Below, piece after piece: positions 58,184 to 63,996 of a stretch of 63,996 nucleotides of DNA. A program made the position numbers and the translations under genes. Every line of letters begins with the position of its first letter. Within the stretch, counting starts at the first letter, position 1. Source of the stretch: Chloroflexota bacterium (GTDB lineage Bacteria; Chloroflexota; Dehalococcoidia; Lucifugimonadales; UBA3495); NCBI GenBank assembly GCA_028873965.1, contig JAPPMU010000020.1, positions 1 through 63,996 on the forward strand, read 5' to 3'. The notes under the pieces are model-generated. The model ran no database searches. It was given only the letters and a program-made list of their open reading frames with translations, and had not been told where the DNA came from.

Positions 58184-59328
58184 CAACGACTGCGCCCCAG
58201 GCCGTAGAGACGGACGGCGCGCTCGGCGGCCCGTTCCAGCAGTTCAGAGCCGTACCGGAGACTGGAATCGAGGTCGGCCGGTTCCTCGGCGATGGGCAGG
58301 ATGGCGTCAATTCCGTGCTCGTAAAGGGTCTCGTAGCCCGAGCCCAGGCTGCCGGCCATCAGGACCGTGGGCACGCCGAACCGGCCGGCGCGACGGGCGA
58401 TACCCACGGGAGCCTTGTCGAACGCCGTGGAACGGTCAGCCCGGCCCTCGCCGGTGATGACGAAATCGGCTCCCGGCGCGTGGCGGTCGAAGTCGAGCAC
58501 GTCGCAGACCATGTCGATTCCCGAACGCAATTCGGCGCCGGAGAAGGCGATCAGTCCCGCGCCCAATCCGCCGGCCGCCCCGGAGCCGGGCGTGTGCAGA
58601 ACGTCGATGCCGAGGTCTGACCGTACCACGCGGGCGAAATTCGCCAGGCAGCCGTCCAGTTCGGACACCATTTCGGGCGTGGCGCCCTTCTGCGGCCCGA
58701 AGATCGCGGACGCGCCCGTTTCGCCGCACAACGGATTGGTCACGTCCGTGGCTCCGATGATGGTGGTCTCGGACAAAGCGGGATGCAGGTCGGCAACATC
58801 GACCCGAACCAGTCGCACGAGGGCGGCTCCGCCTGGGGGCAATTGATCGCCATTCGCATCCAGGAACCGCGCGCCCAAGGCGGACGCCATGCCGGTTCCA
58901 CCGTCGTTGGTGGCGCTGCCGCCCAGGCCCACGATGACGCGACGGTAGCCGTCCTCCAGGGCAGCGCGGATCAACTCGCCGGTACCGAAGGTTGTGGCAC
59001 GGCGTGGATCGCGGCGGTCGTCGGGTATCAGGGCCAAACCGGAGGCCAGAGCCATCTCGATTACGGCGGTTTCACCGTCGCCCATGACGCCCCAACGAGC
59101 GGGAATTGGATCACCCAAAGGGCCGGTAACCACGGCCTCGCGATAGGCACCGCCCGTGGTGTCGATGAGGGCGGCCAGGGTACCATCCCCGCCGTCGGCC
59201 ACTGGAATCAGAACGGTTTCGGCATCAGGCGCAGCCTGGAGAACGCCTCGCTGGATGGCCAGCGCGGCTTCGCGGGCGCCGATGCTGTGCTTGAAAGCCT
59301 GGGGTGAGATGACTATTCGTAGCGGCAT
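58183..59328 (-). CDS. Glycerate 2-kinase (GckI/GlxK type)
   Basis: The 381-residue product has the type I glycerate kinase features. MPLRIVISPQAFKHSIGA opens the protein with the ISP(D/Q)-F-K motif. VADGGDGTLAAL lies at about 49-60, GLGGSATNDGGTGMASALG at about 130-148, and FVITGEGRADRSTAF with DKAPVGIARRA in the second half. The enzyme makes 2-phosphoglycerate from glycerate with ATP. ATG 59328 is chosen; the frame is open to 59367. Confidence 0.88.
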   Translation of the reverse strand: MPLRIVISPQAFKHSIGAREAALAIQRGVLQAAPDAETVLIPVADGGDGTLAALIDTTGGAYREAVVTGPLGDPIPARWGVMGDGETAVIEMALASGLALIPDDRRDPRRATTFGTGELIRAALEDGYRRVIVGLGGSATNDGGTGMASALGARFLDANGDQLPPGGAALVRLVRVDVADLHPALSETTIIGATDVTNPLCGETGASAIFGPQKGATPEMVSELDGCLANFARVVRSDLGIDVLHTPGSGAAGGLGAGLIAFSGAELRSGIDMVCDVLDFDRHAPGADFVITGEGRADRSTAFDKAPVGIARRAGRFGVPTVLMAGSLGSGYETLYEHGIDAILPIAEEPADLDSSLRYGSELLERAAERAVRLYGLGRSR

Positions 59329-59442
59329 GTTTGGATTATAACTTGGTGCCAACGTGAAAACGGGCATAGCCGGCGCATCGCGTACAGATAATGGTCCTGC
59401 ACGGTTCGCGCCACGCGCCGTAACTATTCAGAATCCATGGGG

Positions 59443-59553
59443 TTGTCATTGCGAGGCGCTTGCGCCGTGGCAATCCCGACGCCGTAGCCGCAACGTCTGC
59501 CCCAAAGGGCTCCTCTACGTCAACGAGATTGCCGCGCTACGCTCGCAATGACA
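59443..59553. repeat. Dispersed repeat A, full inverted copy
   Basis: TTGTCATTGCGAGGCGCTTGCGCCGTGGCAATC and CAACGAGATTGCCGCGCTACG...CGCAATGACA. It lies in the 345-bp gene-free gap 59329-59673, which contains nothing else that I can name. Confidence 0.75.
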
Positions 59554-59673
59554 TTTTCCCCGCAAGTCTGAACAGTTACCGGGCGCCGGCCTCAATAGGC
59601 ACGGAACGCAGGTTATGTTACCATTCGCGGGCGGTTGCCAAGGGTGACCTGAGATTGCCCCGGAGGGCTTGGG

Positions 59674-61005
59674 ATGCCAACGAAAGAAGAGCTGAAGGAC
59701 CGGGCATTCGCCGAGATCGATTCCCGCGCCGAGGAGTTGATCAACCTGTCCAAGCAGATCCTGGCCAATCCCGAACCGGGATTCCGGGAATTCAAAACTG
59801 CGGCGCTGGTTGGCGAACAGTTCGCGGCCATGGGCGTGCCTTTCCGGTCCGGTCTGGGCATGACGGGCCTCCGCGGTGAAATCATCGGCGGCAGCGAAGG
59901 GCCGAGCATGGCGATCCTGGGCGAACTGGACAGCCTGATCGTGAACGAGCACCCGCACGCGGACGGGGACACCGGCGCGGCTCACGCCTGCGGACACCAC
60001 TGCCAGATCGCCATGATGCTGGGGGTCACCCGGGCGTTGATGCGGGAAGATGTCCTGCCCCACCTGAGCGGACGCATATTGTCGATGGCGGTTCCCGCCG
60101 AGGAATACATCGAGATCGAATACCGGGACCAATTGCGCCGGGACGGCAAGATCGAATTCCTGGGCGGCAAGCCGGAGTTCATCAAGTTGGGCGAGTTCGA
60201 TGACGTGCATCTGGCGATGATGATGCACACCACCAGCGCGCCCAGCGAGAAGCAGCTATGCCTCACCGGAACCAACAATGGCACCGTAGCCAAGCGGATC
60301 CAGTTCGTGGGCAAGGGAGCCCACGCCGGCGGCTCGCCGCACCTGGGCATCAACGCGCTGAACGCGGCGACGCTGGCAATGTCGGCGATACACTTCAACC
60401 GCGAGACCTTCGTGGACACCGACACGGTTCGCGTGCACCCCATCATCACCAAGGGCGGCGAAGCGGTGAGCGCAGTGCCGGCGGACGTGCGAATGGAAAC
60501 GTTCGTCAGGGGCAAGACCCTGGACGCCATCATGGACGCCAATCGCAAGGTTGACCGCGCGTTGCGAGCCGGGGCCATGGCAATGGGCGCCACGGTGAAC
60601 ATCCAGACCATCCCCGGTTATTTGCCCATGCTGCAAAACGACCGGATGCAGGCCATATTCCGCGCCAATGCGGAAAAACTGGTGGGCGCTGAGAATATCG
60701 GCCGCACGGAGCACCGGACCGGCAGCACCGACATGGGAGACGTGGGCGCCATTATGCCCGTGCTCCACCCCTACGTGGGCGGCGCCACCGGCATCGGCCA
60801 CGGCGCGGATTACGTGATCCAGGACTACCAGATGGCCGTGGTTACCGGAGCCAAGGCCATGGCGTCGACGGTTATCGACCTGATGGCCGACGGGGCTAAA
60901 GAGGCCAACCAGGTGGTGGCAAACCACCGTCCCGAAATGACGTCGCGGGAATATCTGAAATTCATGCGGAGCCTGGCAGCCGAAGAATCGTATAGCGAAG
61001 GCTAA
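59674..61005 (+). CDS. M20-family amidohydrolase (AbgB/peptidase dimer type), copy 1
   Basis: The 443-residue product has LGELDSLIV (about 88-96), the metal motif AHACGHHCQIAMM (about 105-117), VPAEEYIEIEYR with the catalytic Glu pair (about 138-149), a dimerisation domain and GSTDMGDVGAIMPVLHPY (about 350-367). It matches aminobenzoyl-glutamate/amide hydrolases. GGAGGG lies seven bases before ATG 59674. The next gene is a paralogue 49 bp downstream, so these two are a tandem duplicate. Confidence 0.88.
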   Translation: MPTKEELKDRAFAEIDSRAEELINLSKQILANPEPGFREFKTAALVGEQFAAMGVPFRSGLGMTGLRGEIIGGSEGPSMAILGELDSLIVNEHPHADGDTGAAHACGHHCQIAMMLGVTRALMREDVLPHLSGRILSMAVPAEEYIEIEYRDQLRRDGKIEFLGGKPEFIKLGEFDDVHLAMMMHTTSAPSEKQLCLTGTNNGTVAKRIQFVGKGAHAGGSPHLGINALNAATLAMSAIHFNRETFVDTDTVRVHPIITKGGEAVSAVPADVRMETFVRGKTLDAIMDANRKVDRALRAGAMAMGATVNIQTIPGYLPMLQNDRMQAIFRANAEKLVGAENIGRTEHRTGSTDMGDVGAIMPVLHPYVGGATGIGHGADYVIQDYQMAVVTGAKAMASTVIDLMADGAKEANQVVANHRPEMTSREYLKFMRSLAAEESYSEG

Positions 61006-61054
61006 ATTGCATGGATGCACAGGATAGACGGGATTTTTGCGCTGACTGGAAGAG

Positions 61055-62407
61055 ATGATGGCGACTCGCGAAGAACTGAAGCAGGCGGCATGCGCCGCCA
61101 TCGACCGGCACAGCGACGACCTGATTGCGGTGTCCAAAGATATCCTGGAACACCCGGAGCCGGGATACAGTGAATACCGAACTGCCCGGGTCGTAGCGGA
61201 GCAGTTTGCCAAGCTCGGCGTGCAGTTCCGCGCCAACCTGGCGTTGACCGGGCTCAAGGGCAACCTCAAAGGCGGCGCGGGAACCGGTCCGCGCGTGGCG
61301 ATCATCGGGGAGCTGGACAGCCTGATCGTGGACGGCCATCCGTTTGCGGCGGAAACGACCAACGCAGCCCACGCCTGCGGTCACCACTGCCAGATCGGGA
61401 TGATGCTGGGAGCCGTGATCGGGCTGTCTGCGCCGGAGGTTCTGCCGGAACTAAACGGTGAGATCGTGCCGTTCGCGGTGCCGGCCGAGGAGTTCATCGA
61501 GGTGGCGCGGCGGCTGGACCTGCGGGAGCAGGGGAAGATTGAGTTCATGGGCGGGAAGCAGGAGCTGATCCGGCTGGGCGAGTTCGACGACGTTGACATC
61601 GCGATGATGTGCCACACCGCCAGCGACATGGGATCGCACTCGTTCGCCATGGGCGGCACGAGCAACGGGCACATCGTCAAATACGTGCGGTTCACGGGGC
61701 GCGCCGCCCACGCGGGATCTTCGCCGCACCTGGGCATCAACGCGCTGAACGCCGCCAACTTCGCGCTGCAGGCGATTAACGCCAACCGGGAACTCTACCG
61801 GGAACCCGATACGGTGCGGATCCACGGCATCATGACCCACGGTGGACAGGCGGTGAACTCGGTGCCGTCGGACGTTAGGTTGGAATGGCGGGTGCGGTCA
61901 GGGACACCCGAGGCGGTGGTGCGTTACTCGGACATCGTGGACCGGTGTTTCCGGTCAGGCGCCCTGGCCGTTGGGGCGTCGGTGTCGATCACCAACATAC
62001 CGGGCTACCTGCCGATGCGGCACGACCAGCACTTGCTGGACGTATTCCGCGGGAACGCTAATGGCCTGTTGGAAGAAAATCGCGTCTTGATGATGCCTCC
62101 CACGCGAAACCGGGGCGGGTCTACCGACATGGGTGACCTGAGCCATATTATTCCGGCGATTCACCCATACACCGCCGGGGCAGAAGGGCCGGGGCACAGC
62201 CTGGAATACGTGATCAAGGACTATCACCAGGCGGTGGTCAATCCGGCGAAGATCATGGCGATGTCGGTGATTGACCTGCTGGCGGACAACGCCGAAGGGG
62301 CGAAGCGGGTCACAACGTCGTTCCGCCCGGCGATGTCCAAGGGGGCGTACCTCAACTTCCAGCGCCAGCGTGCGGAAGTGGTTGAATTCGACGGCGCGGC
62401 CGTATAG
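61055..62407 (+). CDS. M20-family amidohydrolase (AbgB/peptidase dimer type), copy 2
   Basis: The 450-residue product is a close paralogue of the gene before it: IGELDSLIVDGHPF, AHACGHHCQIGMML, VPAEEFIEVARRLD and GSTDMGDLSHIIPAIHPY are in equivalent places. The tail differs. Both conserve the metal ligands, so both should be active; substrate difference is unknown. Start codons ATG 61055 and 61058 are adjacent, and GGAAGAG lies just upstream. Confidence 0.88.
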   Translation: MMATREELKQAACAAIDRHSDDLIAVSKDILEHPEPGYSEYRTARVVAEQFAKLGVQFRANLALTGLKGNLKGGAGTGPRVAIIGELDSLIVDGHPFAAETTNAAHACGHHCQIGMMLGAVIGLSAPEVLPELNGEIVPFAVPAEEFIEVARRLDLREQGKIEFMGGKQELIRLGEFDDVDIAMMCHTASDMGSHSFAMGGTSNGHIVKYVRFTGRAAHAGSSPHLGINALNAANFALQAINANRELYREPDTVRIHGIMTHGGQAVNSVPSDVRLEWRVRSGTPEAVVRYSDIVDRCFRSGALAVGASVSITNIPGYLPMRHDQHLLDVFRGNANGLLEENRVLMMPPTRNRGGSTDMGDLSHIIPAIHPYTAGAEGPGHSLEYVIKDYHQAVVNPAKIMAMSVIDLLADNAEGAKRVTTSFRPAMSKGAYLNFQRQRAEVVEFDGAAV

Positions 62408-62419
62408 TCCACCGCGCGG

Positions 62420-63037
62420 TCACAGACCGGCGGCGCGGGCCGCCACCATAAAGCCGCCGGCGATCAGAGGCACCGTCAGGTTGTCGTCCAGAGGGAACGG
62501 CGCGAACTCCACTGCGGCGGCAAAAACGGCGGTGATAACCACGGCCCACGACCACGCCCCGAAACCCGCGGCTACGAGGATGGCCCAAACGGCCATTGAG
62601 GCGGCAACGAAAGCGAGGCTGCCCAGGGGCGACTTGCCCCAGAACCTCGGCCCGGGACACCGTGGCCCGATCAGCGCCGCCATGGGATCACCAACGGCGA
62701 CGAACATCAGCACCGGCAACGCCACCTCCATGCCGAAGAAGTAGAACGCGAAGAAGATGGCGATCAGCAGGTAGGTGGCGCCGGTTATGTCGGCGGCCTC
62801 GGCCGGTTTCAGGATCGACCTGAAAATCCCCAGGTAAACGCGGTTGAAGAAACCGGCGCGTTGCCGACCGACGTCCACCGCCAGCGAAAGCAGAGCGCCG
62901 CCGCCGACCAGGGTCATATAGGCCGGCTCCGGCATGGCGAGGGCCAAAAGCGTGGTACCGCTGCCGGCGACCAGGTGGAAGACGCGCCGACCTACGGGTA
63001 TGGTGCTGGCGCCGGCGGATCGGTTCATAGATACCAT
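62420..63037 (-). CDS. Polyprenol/dolichol-kinase-like (CTP-dependent) membrane protein
   Basis: The 205-residue product has six or more hydrophobic helices and the family motifs VGDPMAALIGPRCPGPRFWGKSPLGSLAFV (about 116-145) and an AVEFAPFPLDDNLTVPLIAG end, resembling the dolichol kinase/phytol kinase (VTE5) group. Such enzymes phosphorylate an isoprenoid alcohol with CTP. Start is ATG 63037 or 63028. It converges with the amidohydrolase 12 bp away. Confidence 0.7.
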   Translation of the reverse strand: MVSMNRSAGASTIPVGRRVFHLVAGSGTTLLALAMPEPAYMTLVGGGALLSLAVDVGRQRAGFFNRVYLGIFRSILKPAEAADITGATYLLIAIFFAFYFFGMEVALPVLMFVAVGDPMAALIGPRCPGPRFWGKSPLGSLAFVAASMAVWAILVAAGFGAWSWAVVITAVFAAAVEFAPFPLDDNLTVPLIAGGFMVAARAAGL

Positions 63038-63128
63038 ACCGGCGGGACCGGTGGCGCTGCGGTTCGCGCCGGCCGGCTCATCCGCAAAACACGCTCAGCG
63101 CCCCGTTGACGGTAAACGCCGACGACGA

Positions 63129-63797
63129 CTAAAAGTCGATGATGACGGTGTCGCCGGCGCCCCAGCGGAAAGAACGGAACTCAGTGTCCCTGGGCACTTC
63201 GAACACCATCCACCCGTCAAGACCGGTTCCCCGGGGCAGCTGCTGGGCACGATGTACGAGCTTGACCTGACCGTCGGGCTGCTGCTCCTCGTACACCGCG
63301 TTCCAGAGGAACCGGACGCATTCCGCCGGGGTCTCGGGATTCACCGGCACGTTGCAACGGTCGGACGGCTTTTCGGGGACTTCGGCCTCCTGCGCCAGGG
63401 CGCCGACGTCGATGGGGGCGTACTTGCCCTGGAAGAAGTCGCGCAGCTGCGCAGAGTCACGGTCAACGTTGACGATGGCGCTGGTGGCGGTGTGGTTTTC
63501 GACCCTGACCCGGAGGAGGATGAGTTCGTTGTCGTCGGATTGCGGCGACAGCTTGTAGAGGGGATCGCCAACCGCGCCCTGGGCGGGATAGCGGGTGGAG
63601 GTAGTCCAGCGCAGTTCATCGATGCGCTGCAAATCGGCGACGCTGACGTGGAGGATTCGCCCCTTGTAATACCTGCCGATGTTGGGGGACTGTGACGAGC
63701 AGGCCAGACTGGCCGCTAGCACCAGCAACGCCAACAGGAAAGCTGGCACCAGCCATCGGGCGAAAGAGTGATTGCGGAGACTAGGTTGTGTTGACAT
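63129..63797 (-). CDS. Predicted lipoprotein, unknown
   Basis: The 222-residue product has a lipoprotein signal (ARWLVPAFLLALLVLAASLACSSQ, cleavage before Cys at about residue 33). The mature domain is beta-rich with NELILLRVRVENHTATSAIVNVD (about 90-112), which recalls DUF4352-like immunoglobulin-type extracytoplasmic domains, and the C-terminal WMVFEVPRDTEFRSFRW supports this. It should be anchored outside the membrane. ATG 63797 is the likely start. Confidence 0.75.
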   Translation of the reverse strand: MSTQPSLRNHSFARWLVPAFLLALLVLAASLACSSQSPNIGRYYKGRILHVSVADLQRIDELRWTTSTRYPAQGAVGDPLYKLSPQSDDNELILLRVRVENHTATSAIVNVDRDSAQLRDFFQGKYAPIDVGALAQEAEVPEKPSDRCNVPVNPETPAECVRFLWNAVYEEQQPDGQVKLVHRAQQLPRGTGLDGWMVFEVPRDTEFRSFRWGAGDTVIIDF

Positions 63798-63809
63798 TTA
63801 GAAATTCAC

Positions 63810-63909
63810 CCCGTCGTTCCTGCAAAAGCAGGAACCCAGGAAAATGACTGCCGCCAGAACGTTGACCTGATTTTGCGCTCGTTGGATTCCGGCTTTCGCC
63901 GGAATGACG
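63810..63909. repeat. Two dispersed palindrome B copies
   Basis: CCCGTCGTTCCTGCAAAAGCAGGAACCCAG (63810-63839) and TTGGATTCCGGCTTTCGCCGGAATGACGA (63882-63909). Confidence 0.7.
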
Positions 63910-63996
63910 AATGAAGGTGGCCGGAATGACGAATGAAGGTGGCCGGAATGACGAATGAAGGTGGCCGGAATGACGAATGAAGGTGGCCGGAATGAC
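63901..63996. repeat. 22-bp tandem repeat running off the window end
   Basis: GGAATGACGAATGAAGGTGGCC is repeated four times exactly (63901-63988) plus eight bases. The unit grew out of the right arm of the palindrome B copy before it. The array may continue beyond the window. Confidence 0.9.

Noticed and set aside
63901..63996. CRISPR array at the window end
   Set aside because: The 22-bp units are directly adjacent without spacers.

Overview
The window looks like a chromosomal piece of a high-GC, non-photosynthetic bacterium, most likely a Chloroflexota of the Dehalococcoidia/SAR202 kind. This is an inference from gene content: LLM flavin enzymes, MmgE/PrpD, amidohydrolases, HpcH/HpaI aldolases, several thiamine-diphosphate enzymes, an alpha/beta hydrolase of the Abhydrolase_10 type, and abundant short palindromic repeats between genes. 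No rRNA is present. Two tRNA genes are visible: tRNA-Glu(CTC) and tRNA-Sec(TCA).

Layout. 0-10 kb: PAC2-like protein, amidohydrolase plus nitroreductase, EamA permease, tRNA-Glu, AIR-synthase-like protein, threonine-dehydratase-like enzyme, a small HTH protein behind a motif-rich AT-richer intergenic region, and an acetamidase. 10-25 kb: two thiamine-diphosphate enzymes, a two-gene unit with a nucleotidyltransferase-like protein (13.4-15.0 kb), an ADP-forming acyl-CoA synthetase, a broken gene, small membrane proteins and three tandem CitE-like aldolases. 25-37 kb: a 1291-residue STAND protein with a degenerate CHAT domain and TPRs, an alpha/beta hydrolase, a VapC toxin with an unusual duplicated antitoxin, an LLM oxidoreductase, MmgE/PrpD, an ECF sigma/anti-sigma pair with a tiny zinc-ribbon gene, and a tandem ThyX-like protein. 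38-45 kb: a 2-oxoacid dehydrogenase operon (E3, E1 alpha, E1 beta, E2) with a further thiamine-diphosphate enzyme at its end. 45-50 kb: a selenoprotein ferredoxin:thioredoxin reductase, Tat translocase genes, an RNA methyltransferase-Maf fusion, thioredoxin and tRNA-Sec. 50-64 kb: HEPN-like and unknown genes, an intact insertion sequence, lutABC, an MNT/HEPN pair, glycerate kinase, two M20 amidohydrolases, a polyprenol-kinase-like membrane protein and a lipoprotein.

The most important observation is at 44718-45143. The gene for the catalytic subunit of ferredoxin:thioredoxin reductase carries an in-frame TGA exactly where the last active-site cysteine of the CPC-x16-CxC-x8-CHC signature belongs. 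The frame continues for 55 more codons. A hairpin with the same core as the E. coli fdhF SECIS follows the TGA. A tRNA-Sec gene lies 4.3 kb away, directly behind a thioredoxin gene. Together these describe a Fd -> FTR(Sec) -> thioredoxin route in which selenium replaces the redox-active cysteine. A standard gene caller would cut this protein to 85 residues and lose the active site.
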